Positions 32,927-47,900 of a stretch of 64,000 nucleotides of DNA are shown here, piece after piece. The DNA lies in assembly GCA_003254905.1 (NCBI GenBank), contig QANU01083368.1, forward strand, positions 62,001 to 126,000, read 5' to 3'. Source of the DNA: Nissolia schottii. Lineage: Eukaryota > Streptophyta > Magnoliopsida > Fabales > Fabaceae. The position numbers and the translations under genes were made by a program. A model generated the notes under the pieces. It saw nothing but the letters and a program-made list of their open reading frames with translations, made no database searches and was not told the origin of the DNA. Numbering within the stretch: position 1 is the first letter of the stretch; each line of letters begins with the position of its first letter.

Positions 32927-35900
32927 CTAAACAGAGCTCCTGCTTTGAACAGCTTCCTTGAGCTTTCTCCCTAATGCAAATGCCAGAGGAGGAGGAACAG
33001 CATTACCAATCTGCCTGTGCTTGTGTATGATGTTGCCAGAAAATTGGTAGCTATCTGGGAAGCCCTGCATTTATAGATGTAAACAAAACTAAGTGAAAGG
33101 TGAAAATACTAGTCATGATATTTTCCTATTACAAGGCATAAATTGTTAGACATTATACCTCACTAGTCAATTACAGAGTCTATATTTTTGTACATCCTAA
33201 TTAAACCTAAGAATTGATACAGATCAGGATTTTTTTTGTGTCAACATATTTGGATAACAGAAAATAATCAGCACAATAATTAACTTTGATTTTGTTAGGA
33301 TTCCATTTCTTTTCATAGCAATTAGGGTGATAGCTGACAACAATCATAGACTTACTTGAGACCGGGCACATTCACGGACAGTAAGAATTCTATCTTGGTC
33401 AGGATGGAAGCACATTCCAACCTTCCCCATGGGTTGAGGATCTGTAATAGAAGTTGGGAAATTCCCTTCCCAATCCAACCTACCAAACAGTCCCTTCCAT
33501 TGATTATGCCGCTTAGCTGTGTTTGGCAGGCACCATGGTATCAAATCAACAAGTTGTCCATTAGATAATTTTATCTGCATTTCATTACATATCACAAATT
33601 AGATAAGTAACACATTGTTATGCCAAAAAGGAAAAAGGAAAAATGCAAGACTTGAAGTGTACCTTTTCATCCGGAAGATCACGCCAATCAGCACCTGGTC
33701 TCTTAGGAACTTTCTGGCATCGGATCAGGTTCAACTCATTCATCTCCTTTGATATATGATCAGTCAAGACAATCATCTCACCTCGAATCTTCTTTTGAAA
33801 CCATGAGACAGGATCATGTTGATACTGTGCAACATAAATACAGACAAGTCATGTGTAGAGGCAACTCAAATTTAAGAACAAAGGGATATGTAGCATGCAT
33901 TTTGTTTTCCTATTCTACACATACCTCCATGTTTGCTCTTGAGGCTCCATTACCCACAGGAGGGAGATCACCAATAGTATCACGAACAGTTATTGGACGC
34001 AATGGCGCGCCATTTGCTGTACTGCGGACCGCAGCATACTGAACACCTTCTGATAAGGTGATTTTCAATTCGGGGGCAGCAAAGACATGCATTGGCTCTG
34101 GCCACTCGGGAAGCACATCTTCCGGAGAGGCTGCCCATATAAATGCACGCTTTCTTGACTGAGAAACACCAAAAGCTCCTGCCTCAAGGATACCAAACCT
34201 CACCTTTTGGACAAGAAAGCCAGTATTGATTAGTTCCTCGAGATTCTAAGTGCAATCGATGAGGAAATGTGCAGTCATGCAAATTTACCTGATAACCCAT
34301 CTCAAGAAGTGAGGCCAAGGTTAAACGGAATGTCTGTCCTTTATTAAAGGACACAAAGTTCCTGACATTCTCTAACAAGAAATACCTTGGCCGGAAATAA
34401 TCAGCAAAGGACAAGAATGCTAATATCATCTCACATTGGACTTTACTCCAAGTACTTGTGTTGAACCTATTCATCCCAGAGAAACCCTGCAAAAAGACAT
34501 TGTTTAATAATTGCCTAAGATTATTATTCAGCACAACTGAAAGAAAACCAGAAGCAGTACAGACCTGGCATGGAGGACCCCCATTTATAAAATCAACTTG
34601 ACCAGGCATAGGTAAGCTATTTAGATCTTTCTCATCAAGTTTTGCAGCTAATTCTGCAGCTTCAGACGTTGCAATACAATCATCTGTGTCCCCACACTTT
34701 TCCATGACAGCCCTACATTGCAATGCATTTATATGTTACTTAAAATTAGTTCCATTCTTTTCAAGCTTGGGGAATGGAATATTTATTGTCTATGAGATGA
34801 TCATTTACCTAAGAATAACATTACAATTGTTAACAAAAACCAATGCTTCCGGATGATTAGCTCTAAATGCATCCCCAGCCGGTTCTTCATACTCAATGGC
34901 CCACTTAGTACATGAAACTCCTGAAGCATTCAAGCAGTAACACAAGTTATATAACACAATTGTCAGAATATATGGCTATATTTCTTGCTATAACAGTGCA
35001 GCAAAAGTTACCAGACTGATGCAACCCCTCTGATAAACCCCCACAACCAGCAAAAATGTCCAAGGTTGCTAAACATTTTTCAACAGATGTCTTTTCTTTC
35101 TCGGGCTCTGAAATGTTTTCGCCCTCTTTACACTTTCCTTTTCTCTTTCTCGCTGCAGCATCAGCTGTGTTTCCACTTGAATATATTATTTTGATACTAG
35201 CAGGCAACTGTCAAGCAAATGGGAATAAGGTCAAATGTTGAAAAACATACAATTCAAGCATAGTTGATTCAGAAAGTTGATTGATGCCATGTATAATAAT
35301 AATAACAATAATTAACAAATTATGAAACCTTGTTGTCGTTGTAGATTTATCTGATGGGTTAAGAAACATATTACATGTGTACATGACAGGGCGAAGTATA
35401 ACATACCTTCTTGAGTGACCCTGAGGTCGGATCATACAAATGCTCACAGAAAAATACACTTTGGAAGACTCCAGGGGCACTGTTTTCAGGGATATCATTC
35501 TTCTTTCTGACTTCACATTTCCCTTCTATGGATTGTACTGAGATTATATGTGTTTCATCACTGTAATATACCTGAAATTAAAAATACATGAAATCTAAGT
35601 CAATATAGAGTTACACACGAACAAGATACACAAAATGGAGCAAATACACAAAAGTGGTAACAGCGATACACTCACACAAAGAGCAGCTTACTTATCAGTT
35701 AATTGATTAAAGCATCAATATCACATTACCAAGAAAAAAAATCAATATTTACACAATGACTTATAAAATCATTGAGTTTGTGTGTTTATCTAGCAATCCA
35801 TGACTGACAATGGCTAAATCCATTTTTGGCATTTTCTTTTGGTAAAAAATGGTTTGTGATATGCATATTGTGTGTTTTTAACATCTGAGTTTACCTCTTG

Positions 35901-38900
35901 AATATCTGAGCAGTACGCCTTCTCACTTGATATATCTTCTGGTCGGAAGAACCTTCTGACTTTGACCTCTGTGGATTTCACATCAGCTTGCTTCACATCC
36001 TTTTTAGTAATGATTTCCAGGAGTTGGCAAACAACAAAAGGTTTCAACCCAACATTCCTCCCACTCTTGTGGGTTGCCTGCTCTTCCCTTTCCTCAAAGT
36101 CAAAAGGATTTACATAAATATAATCATTAAGAGAATATTCAATCCCTCCAAATAGGAAACCAGACTTGGATGATGTTACTTTGAAAACATCCTTCTCCTC
36201 TTGGGCTTCCTTTATTTTGCAAGAGTGACAAACGCCAGACCCTTGACCCAAAGTATCAAATGGAAGGCTGAAGAAAGCACCTCTTTCAGGCCAGTACAGG
36301 CTTTTACAGTAATATTCAATAGACAATCCTTTTTTCTTCCTGTCTTCTGCTCTAGCCCTATCATTTTTATCAGCAATAATATTATCCTTTCGATGCTGAT
36401 GCCCCCAAGGCCTTTTTCGAATATCTACAGTAGCAGTCTGCATAATGTCCTCCAGTCTCAAGTCCCTACACTCATTAGTCAAAAACACCTCTCTCTCATT
36501 AGCAGTGTTGCCAAGGACAGTTTGACAACCGCGCAGCATTATCCTTCCATGAAACATTTTTCTTCCATCCTTTGATTCAAACATATATTCGACATAATAA
36601 ATATCAGGAAGTTCATCCAATTCATCAACTTCCACTAATACAGATGCTCCCACAGCAATCACTTCTCCATGAATAATTGCCTGTTTATAAAGAACATATC
36701 CAGAACTCATCTTCCCCTGAGGATCACCATCCCATCTTATTTCTCTTTCAACAGAAGACGTCTTGGGTTGTTTTGAAATCGAATGAGGCTTTCGGATTCC
36801 TTCCAAACATGGTGTCTCCTCCTCATTATCCTCATCTTCATTCTCATCCTGCTCCTCAACTTCATCCTCATCCTTTAGTTCACTTGGTGCTCCCTCTTTT
36901 GAATCCTCTGGCAAGTGGTTTGAGTAATACTCTCCCCATATTCTATTGATCAGCCTCGTTGTCGTAGCTTGCATAGCTTTCCTCTTGGACACAATAGAAG
37001 CCACTGCAGCCCTAGGATTCATATTTGGTTCACTTTTTGGTACAATTTTCTTCTTCTTCACTAACCATTTAGTATGGTGTCGTGCTTCCATCTTGTTTAC
37101 AAGACCAGTCACAAAAGCAGACTTTCTGATCTTATCATCAGGAAATTCTGCAAACAGTTGCAGAATTATCTGTCCATGGACAACAACATATCTCTCAACA
37201 GCCAAAGGATCAGAAGAAATATAAGAGCTATGGTCACGGGGAAACTCAGATACTTTCTTTATAACATCTCCAAAGGAAAGTCGGGATACTCGGCTCTGCT
37301 CTTTCAACAAGGTGATTATGTTGATTGCAAGTCTGGCAGTTTTCAATACTGTGTTATACCAAGGAGCATACTGCTTAGATGGCTTGCCAAGTCTATACCT
37401 GAAAGAAATGAGGATTGATTGAGTCCAATCATTATTGGCATATATGATACTAAAATATTTTAAAAGGAACTATGACATTATGACTAAGTTATTCTAATAT
37501 ATATGTGCATAAAACATATATGAATGCTTCATAAAACATATATGAATGCTTCACTCATATGACCAAATTCATCCATGCAAGTTGACCCAATTCACTTGCA
37601 ATAGTTCTACCAGCAAATAACCTACTTTAACAGTTCAACGCACAAGTCAACAATGGATTTCCTAATTTTATCTCAAATAAGAATGCAATAAAGTATAAAC
37701 ACCATAGCCTGTAACCCTGTTATGCATAAATATACAGAAATAATTGGCACTTATTTGACTGGCATAAATATTAAAAAAAAATCATCAAAGCAGTATTTAT
37801 TTTAGACAAGAGGCAAATACCAGGCAAGATCCGTCCTGATCAGTATGAAAATCATGGATGATCCAAATTCAATCATCCATTCCTTAATAGCACTCAGATA
37901 AATTGGAATTCCATCAGAAACCTGTGCTCCTGAACTAGAGGAAGATTGGCCAGCGTCAGTATCCAAATTGAACCCACTCCCATCATCTTCAGTCATTATT
38001 CCCGATCCAAATATGGTAACATCAATCTCTGAACAAGGTTTCATTGGAAGAAGTTCCAATGAAATCAATCTTGCATCTGAGTTGTATAAAGACCAATTGT
38101 GCAGCATGCTTCGAGGAAGATCTTCAATGTCAAATGCATCATAATCATTATCAAAGACTAAAAATTCATCTGTTTCTTGAAGGGAGGTTTTATAATAAGC
38201 CGGGAGAGGATAATCATTGGCAATCTCATCTTCATTAATTTTGATATAGTATTTGCTAGATGAAGAAGCTGATCGGGAGTTTTTCTTAGACTTCATTGAT
38301 TTCCAATACTCTTCTTCCTGCAATAGCCTAGCCAACTTTGCATCTTCATCTTCCTCGGCTTCAGAAGTCATTGAATTTCTCTGATTCTTGTTCTCTTCAT
38401 CTCCAATTTGTGAACCAATCTTTAAGCTCTCATTTGAAAGCATTACCTGTGCATGGACATGGTTTGCTTGTTTCTTACTCTCATCTCTGAGAGCAACAAG
38501 AGCAGGAATGTCTGCAAACAACTTGTCACTTGTCTTAGATGTCATGTCTAGACCAATGAGCTGCTTATAAATAAACTCTCCCTGAGTAATAACAAAGTCC
38601 TTTACAGATGCAGTTCCAGAAAAGCACTTGGCACCACTCATAGACCGTGCCATTCCAGCAAGTAACTCATCAAGACTGATATCTGGGTCCCCACCAGAAG
38701 ACTTTGCAAGTTTCTTGTAAACTTCAATGCAAGCACGTGCTTTTTCATAAAAATGGTCATAGAATTTTTTGTAACTAGCAGCTGGTTTTAAGCAGTCATA
38801 ATCAGCAACTTCAGTGGACAGCCATATCACCGGAGAGCCATCTTCATAACCAGAGATGTCCCATGATTCAATTCGACCAAAGCCTTCACATCGAATACCT

Positions 38901-39256
38901 TTCTCTTTTTTCTTGTCTGTGCCTCCTTCAAGGGGCAATATAACTCCAGTGATATACAAATCATTTACCTCCAGCATCTCCAGAGGTTGTGCTGTACCAG
39001 TCTCATTATGAAGAATAAAGTCAGTGACTCTTCTGTTTGGACGACCTTCATCCTGTCCAGATGTTAGGCCGACAGCCACAACTTCTTCATCTACAGTCTG
39101 ATCTTTCTTTGTTTCAATGAGACAAGATTTGTCAGATATGGAAAACGATTTCTCCTTCAAATTTTGACATGCCGCAGATCGTCTTGGCATTTTACGAGCA
39201 GGCTGCTGCTCACTTCTCTCTGATGCACCGCGCTTCTTTTGTTTACTTCCAGCCAT
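32927..39256 (-). CDS. MET1: DNA (cytosine-5)-methyltransferase, MET1/DNMT1 type
   Basis: Eleven coding exons splice in phase on the - strand: 39256-37821, 37398-35895, 35571-35407, 35207-35012, 34920-34809, 34712-34565, 34486-34289, 34203-33925, 33824-33663, 33574-33356 and 33064-32927. Together they give 1518 residues, close to Arabidopsis MET1. The domain order is a basic N-terminus ([20 protein letters not shown]), two replication-foci domains (RFTS; e.g. [20 protein letters not shown]), an acidic linker rich in Glu/Asp, two BAH domains, and the catalytic domain. The catalytic motifs are complete: [12 protein letters not shown] (I), GGPPCQ with the catalytic Cys split at an exon end before GFSGMNRF (IV), [12 protein letters not shown] (VI), QSRKRAF (VIII), [10 protein letters not shown] (IX) and [11 protein letters not shown] (X). 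The ATG at 39256 follows an acceptor, so 5' untranslated exons lie upstream. The enzyme maintains CG methylation in the nucleus after replication. Confidence 0.96.
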
Positions 39257-41281
39257 AATTTCCACTTCGGTTTCAGAAATTACAGATTTATGTTTACTCT
39301 GGCCGTTCTTAAAACCTATTAAACAAACAGAAAAAAAGTGTAAATTTAGAATTTTGATACAGAAACCAAGGTAAACAGTGCAAATGCCACATCAAAATGC
39401 AACTGACAGAGGCAAAAGACAGAAATAAGAGATTTTATAAGCATCATAATCACCCACTGCACCTGTAAGATAGACGAACAAAACAGAATAGAAACCAAGG
39501 TTTTCACACAAGAACAAACAAACAATAATAATTGCACATTTGTAGCAAGTAAATGAGAAATAACACATCTGAGGAATTGTTGTTTGGTTGTACCTTCAAC
39601 GGCAGAACTACAATCTACAGAGTCAGCACCATTTTTGAAAAACAAAATGTAATAACATGGATAATCTTACATAAGCATAAAAATTAATTAAAAAATCATG
39701 CAGTAAATAACAATTGCTCAAATTAAACCTGACCAGCATTGGAATGAGGATTGCATACCAAACCAATTCTTTGCAAGCATCCAAAGAGTTTCAAAATATT
39801 TTATTTGTTTCCATTCTTTCTACATTTTTTTCATTTCCCCCCTTGAAAAATCGCAAAATCTAATGGCTATTCATCACAATGCATTTAGGGGAATAAATTC
39901 ATCATGGTGAAGAGAAGGATACAATAAAATCATGAAATTACACCTAGCAGTATTGCATTTAAGAGCACCCATCACTTCTATAATCTACCATTGCTGCAAA
40001 ATTATTTGAAAATTGAAGACATTAAAACAGAATAATGAATAACTAATTGCACTCAACCAAAGAGCTTGGTCCCAAATGCCTTCAAGTGATCCCAATATAA
40101 AATAAAAATAAACACAGCAGCAGTGAAATCATGCAACAACACAATAAGTACAACAACTCAGCGTACCATGCAAGTGATATAAAATCTCAAACACAATCTA
40201 TATAATCTCCATAATACTATAGAGCACAGACACACTATTCTAGCATAACATCATGTGACACAAATTCCTATTATAACTTGTATGCCAGAAATCTATATGC
40301 ATGTTTAATAAATAAATAAATAAATCAACTCCAAGTGCTAAGGCATAAATAGACAATGTCATTTAAAAATTGAAAAATTAAGCAGGACAAATTCTTTTTT
40401 TTTTCCCAGTAATGTGACGATTTATAGGTTTGATTAAAACTTTTAAGTAACTTTTAACAATGAACAAATAGAATAAGACACAAAGAAACCTGATATATAA
40501 TATCTTTTTGTTAAATTTTGCATTATATAACAAAATTTATATAATATATAAGAAGTGTCAAAGAAAATTAATGCATATGCCCAAATAAAAGGGAGAATAT
40601 AAAAGGCAGATCAAGAAACAACTTAAAACATCTCAGTCAAAGCATCACAAAGGTTATAGCCTCATAGCTTATTTTGAGTTCAGAAAAACTTGCAATCAAT
40701 ATATAGCCTCATAACCTCATTGTTATTGAGAATTTTTTTTTTAAAAAATAAATAAATAAATAAATAAAACAGCTTTCCTCCAAAAATTAATGAAAACCAA
40801 ACAAATGCTAAAAGGCATCTAAGGTCTCGATGCTTATGTCTTCCATATAACACTAAGCAAGAACCCCAGCAATAACAGATTAATTTGAAAGAAGCCTCAC
40901 AATCAAATTTTTAACACCAAAATCACAAGAAGCCCAATAATGTAAATGGAAAAATAAAATAATTAAAAACAAAATCATATCATTTTCTAGTCATTCATCC
41001 AAAACCACACTGACAAACAACCATGCTATAAGAAAATCACAACAAAATCAAAACAAGCAAGTAATCCTTCATATCATTCATCAAAAACCACACTGTAGAC
41101 ACCACACCATAGGAACACCAAACACAAACAAAACGAATCCGGAAAAAAAAAAAGCACAAGTTTCAATGTTTCATATACCTGATGAAGAAACCCAAGCAAC
41201 CACCACAACAACCACAACAAAAGCCTAGACCTACTTCTGAAGTGGCTCAAGTCAACAACACCACCAGCAAAAAAAAAAAAA
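39257..41281 (-). other. MET1 leader introns and promoter region
   Basis: Just upstream of the ATG, the - strand acceptor near 39315 (TTTTAAG|AACGGCC) and a possible exon near 39600-39640 ending in a donor (GTTGAAG|GTACAACC) suggest a spliced 5' untranslated region. The rest is AT-rich. It ends in a 13-A run followed by one N at 41282. Confidence 0.4.
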
Positions 41282-41282
41282 N

Positions 41283-44200
41283 TTGGAGGGTTTTTTTAGG
41301 GCATTGGCGGGGACCCAAAATTTTGGGAGGGAGTAAGGGTTTTCTTTTGGCGCCTTCACATTCACACCATTTCATATATTCATATTTCATATTCTACTGT
41401 CATTTTTGGGGTTATATTATTTTATGCACACCTAACACTATATGATTATACTACTTTATATTGTCTTCAGGAAAATTGCAATGTCCACTTATATGATGTT
41501 ATGTTAGCTTGTAACAAGTTTAGCTGACAATTTTATTGAATGCGTGAATGAAATTCAACTTCAAATTTGCGACTTATTTAAGTTTCGCAACGGACTTGTT
41601 AAAAAACAATTATATTCTTTTAATAGAACAATTGAGAAGCTGTTCATCGTCTGTTCTTGTATATAATAGTAGAGAATCAGTATTAAATTAAGTTATTATT
41701 TTGATGATTTTTTTATTAAAACAATATTTTTAAAATTTAATTTGTTTGGTAAAAAAAAATTCATTAAAAATTGACAGTGCATGAAAAAATAACCTATAAA
41801 AAATTGCTAAACAAATAAAAAAGAATGCTTAGTGAATTAATTATTTTCAAGACCTCAAAGGTAAATTCGCCCACCTCTTCCTTTGAAAGGTCTCTCAAAT
41901 TGCATATTGTTTTTGTTAAGATTTTCTCATTGCAAATGAGAAATGTATACTTTCTGGTTTCAAAATGAGTTATTGGCAATATAGTTTTAGACAACTTTTT
42001 TAAAAATATTTTTTCTTTCATTATTCATGCATTAGTCATAATTAATATTAAAAATGATTGACATTATTAGTAAAAATTGGTAATAGGAACTCACATGATA
42101 TTTTTTCGGTCTTTAACCATTGGTATCAGTAAAAACCTTTAGCTCATCTCGTCTACTACTACCCAATTCAAAAATCTTAATGACTCTCAGGTCATAGATT
42201 GCATTCATATGATATGATTAGTAACATGTGTTGGCAGTTTGAAGATGAGAATTTTATAAGAAAATTGTTGTTACTAATTTTGTTAAGCCATTAAAACAAT
42301 TGACATGACATACTCTACACTATACTATAAGATAATTAAGTTATATTGATTGCATTTAAGAAATTTTGACCTCATAAAAACTTAAATGAGTCAATTCGGT
42401 TAAATTATCACTTCCACTAATTTGATTGTTTAGCTGATAATTTGACTAAACATGTGTATAAAAATAAAGTCTTGTTCAAAACAACATTTTCCAAATTATA
42501 GTTGACAACTATTTAATGAGAGGTTGTATTACACATGAAGAAGTAATTCACAGGAAATTATTACTAATTTTTAAAAAAATGTTGGTGAATGGTTGTCTCC
42601 GACTCTCCAATATCTCAAAAGTTAATTCATTCACCTCATCCTTTGAAATATGTGTTAGTAGTAATAAGTGTAGTTGAGTTTGAAATGAGATATTAAGAAG
42701 ATAACTTTTGTTAATAATAAATTATGTTCGATTGATTGCATTAAGAAATTCTAACTTTATAGAAATTGAACTTGGTCAATTCGACTAAATTGTCGCTTTT
42801 GTTAGTTTGACTGTTTAGCTAATAATTTTATTGAACTCGTAGATAAAATTCAATAAAGTTCTTCAATTCTTACTTATTTCAAATTTTACTTGTTTAAAGT
42901 TTCACTTGATTCAACAAACATGTTAAAAAAGGATTATATTCTTTTAATAAAATAATTGCAACATATTTTTGTTAAGATTTTTAAAGATCTCAAGTAAATT
43001 CATCCATCCTTTCCTTTGAAAGGTCTCTCAAATTGCAGCATGTTTTTGTTAAGATTTTTACATTGCAAATGAGAAATATATACTTTCTTGTTTCGAAATG
43101 AGATATTGACACTATAGTCTTAGACAACTTTTTTTATATATATTTTTCTTTCATTATTTATGCATTAGTTATAATTAATGTTAAAGATGATTGACATTAT
43201 TGATAACAATTGATAATATACACTCGCGATATTTTTTTTGTCATTAACCATTGGTATTCAGTAGACCTATGACCCATCTACTATGCTCAATTTAAAAATT
43301 AAATGACTCCTTTAAAAAGGTGGCCCTTTCCAAGTCCTAATACAGATCGCACTCATGTGATATAATTAGTAACAATTTATATGATTGTATTTAAGAAAGT
43401 GTGACTTTATAAAAACTAAATACATGTATAAAAACAAAGTGTTGTTCAAACAACATTTTCCAAAATACTTCTCATTATAATTGACAACTATTCAGTGAGA
43501 GATTGTACAAAACATGAAGAAATAACTCGTAGAAAAATACTAAAGAATTAAAAAAAAATAAAATAATGATGGTGAAATGGCTGTCTTCCATATCTCAAAA
43601 GTTAATTCATCCACCTCACCCTTTGAAAGGTCTCTCAAATTATACCTTATTATGGTTAATATTTTATCCGACAATAGTTTATAGCTCGACACATATATTG
43701 CATGACTTTGGAAAAACGTTTGCCCCATGATTCCCTTGCCCTTTCCATGATTTTTACCCTTGCCTGACTTCCCGTCAATGTTGTGCGTCCTTTTTGTCAA
43801 TGTCCTATTTTTATTTATGTTTTACTGTTGTTAAAGCTGTCTAAAGGGAGGGTAAAATTGGTTAAAAAAAGAGATTTTAGAAGAAGTCGCCACTAATATG
43901 TTTATTCATTAAAAAGTGGAATGCTTCAATTGAGAATCATGTCTTCCATAGTTAGGACTCGAGGCTTGAGTCCGAGTAGAGAAAGTGTTATTACCCTACT
44001 CGGCTATTCTAAGAACTTGGCTATTTTGGTTGATTTTATCCTTTTTAAATGTTTAGATTGATCCTTATTTTTGCACAAAATGATTTATTTGCCTTTTTCA
44101 TTTTTAACATGTCTCATTTTGTATTAAGACACCATTGTATAATTGTATGTTGAAACGATGTACGTAAATTGTAAGTTGTGCGTCAAGCAGATTCCATGAA

Positions 44201-44915
44201 AGAGAGTTTAGTTATAATGAACATTTGCAAGCACCAAATATTTTTAAACTATAACCATTCAAAAATATCACTCTCACGATATCACGCTTCATAAACACTG
44301 ATTTAAGGAATATCTATCAAATATATTATGAAAATGAAATTTGACCCAAATGATCATTCAAAGAATCCAAACAAGCAACATGAGCAAGAAATCTTTATTG
44401 TTATTAACCATAAATTACAACACTAATTAGTGTTTCAGAAGTGTCTATCTGAAATACAGATGCAATGCAGATTGACAATACATACAATGGACATGGCAGC
44501 TAAATAATGCACACCAAAACTATGCAGTAGCTGCATCTTAAGTAGCAATGTGCTTCATGGCTTCTATAAATAATTATTGCACGCAAACTAACTGTACATA
44601 AAATCTTGAGAATAAGAACTATAATTTCGTCCTTGAAAAAAAATTGTGGGGGAGGGGTAACAAGCACGTCACTAAATTAGAAAATGCATATAATTTGGCC
44701 CCTGGATTCAACCATGTTATATAACAAATAGAGTAAAATTTGGCCATTCTCGTGACCAAATTGTATGTGTTTTCTAATTCGATGAGTGATTTATTACACC
44801 CGAATTTTTCGGAGATGGAACTGCAATTTTTCTCTATAAACTTTGATCACCTGAAGCTAACAATGACTGCAGCGCCTCGATGCAAACCGAAGAACGTTCA
44901 TTTCAATGGGACCAT
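41283..44915. repeat. Region of long, diverged direct repeats
   Basis: The phrase CACCTC-TCCTTTGAAAGGTCTCTCAAATT recurs at about 41868, 42632, 43010 and 43612. AGCTGATAATTTTATTGAA-type phrases recur at 41522, 42432 and 42815, and the AACAACATTTTCCAAA...TGACAACTATT block at 42480 and 43450. The order is broadly kept, so the region grew by duplication of a unit of several hundred bases. I could not identify coding sequence. The stretch 43800-44900 shows no repeats or genes I can support. Confidence 0.5.
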
Positions 44916-47900
44916 TCAGTCCCCTTTGTGAGGCTTGATGTCAGGGTGAAGTCCCAAAATATGCTCCGGCATGAAATCGTGGCGCGTTAGAATTCCAACA
45001 ACGGGAGGCCTCTGCAATATTTATAGACATCAGTCAGCATATTTTGCAGCATGGTGAAACAGCATAAGTGGAATCTTAAACTAAACTGCATTAGATGTGT
45101 AAAATTGTAGTGTTTTATATGCCTGCATGATGCAAACAGCACACAAAATTTCAAAAGGGAGTAAAGGCATGCTTGGGAAACAAGTAATTAAAAATACATA
45201 ATCATTTTATTTCTTCCTAAGATGTTTCAGGAAGCTTTTGACTACAAGTAATTTGAAATTACAATAAGTTAATCCAAACACACTCCAAAACGTTCTTTGT
45301 GAGGAAAAAGGAAAAAGATAACATACCCCTTGGCTCTTAGGGACAACAAACATGTGCCGGAGTCCTAGCTGGCGGAAAAGAATAGCAGCTTTGGCGAGCG
45401 ACATTGTCTCAACCACAGTGTATGGAGATGCATTAATTATGGGATGAAGATCAACATACATGTCCTTCTCTTCCTCCAGGATATCTAGATCCTCTATTTT
45501 GACTCCCTTCCCTGACCCAGCCTTTGTGAAATCCAACGCAGAAATCCGTTGGAAGAAGCTCCGGCTTGTGAACGCCCTATCCCTCGAAAAATTCTTCCCC
45601 TTCAGCAACACCAGCAAGTGAGATCTCAGCACAAGTCCACACAACTCCGGGGCATCTGCAAAAGGGGGTTCATCAATGACCGGAAAGCCATTGTGTCCTG
45701 TACTCTCCAAGGCATGCAATATGTTGCCAACCCTTTCTATGCCGGAGAACATGACTAGTGGACCGGAGACAACATCTCGCGCGACCAGATTCCTCATGTA
45801 AGGCTCGGCATGAGCCTCCAGATAAGGAAGTCCTTTGATCTTCAGTATTTGGTCGTAGACACCCTTGTTGAAGCTATCAGCCATGGTTTTTGAGATTAAC
45901 AAGACTAACATCACAAGGGGAAGTAGCAAGAGATCATTTGTGAGTTCAAGCAGTATGACACAAAGGGAGACAGTCATCCTCATGGTGCCACCAAGGAATG
46001 ATGCAGCTCCAAGGAGTGCAAAGAGTCCCATGTCGAGTTTGACAATCGGTTCGAATAGTCTCCCGACAAGCCGGCCATAGGCAGCACCGGCGAGTATCAC
46101 AGGAATGAAAAGGCCGGACGGAACAGCAATACCATAAGTGACTATTCCAAGAAAGTAAATAGTGACAAAGTAGATAAATAAGCTGGAGATATGGAACTCC
46201 TTGGTGATCCTGGCGCTGAAAAGGTTTCGGATAGCATCATCGTTGGTGTTTAGAAAGAGGGAAGCAAGATCATTGTAGTAGCCTGGCTTACACTGAAAGC
46301 TTTTGTACTCTCCAGACTCGTCGACCGAGGGACAGATCACTGATGGATTAGAAGGGCAAGGGATACAGGTTGCAACCCATGGTAGGAAATAGTAACAACA
46401 TGATGTCAAGAGAGCGATTGCGACGACAAGCAAGATTTTGGAAGCTGGACCTTTTCTGCCAAAGCAAGAGGAGAAAAAAAGGTTAATGGTAACATGTTAA
46501 TACATTAGATTGGACTAGTACAAGTAATGGTGATTAGGAAGCTGCTAGTTAAAAGGGCGGCCTAGTGCACAAGGCTCCCACTTGGTAGGGTCTGAGGAGG
46601 ATAGATATATGCAGCCTTAACCTCGCAAGCGAAGAGGCTGTTTCCAGGGTTTGAACTTGTGACCTCTAAGTCACAAGGCAGCAACCTTACCGTTGCGTTG
46701 AGGCTCACCATCTAGAAAGCTGCTATGCCTAAAAAATTATTTAACTTGGATGTGAGGACATACTCATTGATGAAGCTATATGTGCGAACAACCTTATCGA
46801 CGAGGTAATTATACACGCTTCCAAGAACACCTCCGATGATTCCCAATAGTAGCGTTATTACAATGTCACCACCACTGTATGCTACCCTAGCTGAACCGAC
46901 ATCATACATTATCAGGCCACCTTCCCCAAATAGGCCACATTTCCCTGTGGCACAAAACTGAATTGCGCCTCTTAAAACAATAGCAACCACTGCCGTCGTG
47001 AAAAATGTCCTCCACAGAAGAGCACTCCTCCACCTAAAGGAATGCCCCAACAAAAAAATTGAACAATATTAAGTCTTCCTGAGTCGCCATAATTTACAGG
47101 TAAAACATCCAACAACAAAGTAAGCAATATTTTTAGCACTAACTACACCCTCTATCTTGACATGTAGTTAAATCATAGATTAAAACCAGAAAACATGAAG
47201 CAAAGTTTCGTTCCATGATTCTTTTAAGTGAACAAGATTATATCCTTTATTCATAGCTCAGACAACATTTGGCTATTTGGGAGTAATGAAGCCATAAACT
47301 ATATTATACAGACAACGACATTACATTCCCATTTGTGCACAAGAACGAAACAAAAATCTAAGATTTCCTTCGATCCTTTCCAAACAAGAATTATGTCATC
47401 TTAGAATGTTACGTTGTCTACAATTTAATGATCACACATTCACCAATTCACTTTGAAAGCAAAATAAACTTGCATTTAGTTAACACCTTACACAGAATAT
47501 TGGGGGAAATAAATTTGCTGCTGCTAACAAGAAAGTTGGAGATTAGCTGGGAATGTTTTCTTTCACCGGAATTTCTAATTTACAATAACATGAAGTTGAG
47601 AGAGAAAGAGTGATAAATTTAAGCAGAAATAGATACCAAGAAGCTGCTTCTTCAAGGGCAAAGAGGACACCACCTACTGGAGCACGAAAGGCAGCAGCAA
47701 CACCAGCAGCTGCACCACAAGTTATCATGTCTCGCCGGTCTCGGTCATTTTTGAAATATCTTAGCCAAGTCCAAGTCAAGCCATACTTGCGAGATCCGCC
47801 CTGCCCCAATAAAGAAGCTATGCATGCACCTGTATGTACCATAGGTCCTTCTTTGCCTACCACAAATCCAGCCGAAACTCCAAGGATGGAACCAAAAATC

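Noticed and set aside
36201-37418. Plus-strand open frames across MET1 exon 2
   Set aside because: Antisense shadows of a long, well-supported MET1 exon.
46600-46680. tRNA gene suggested by the TTTGAACTTGTGACCTC box
   Set aside because: The boxes belong to a SINE with target duplications; no cloverleaf is formed.
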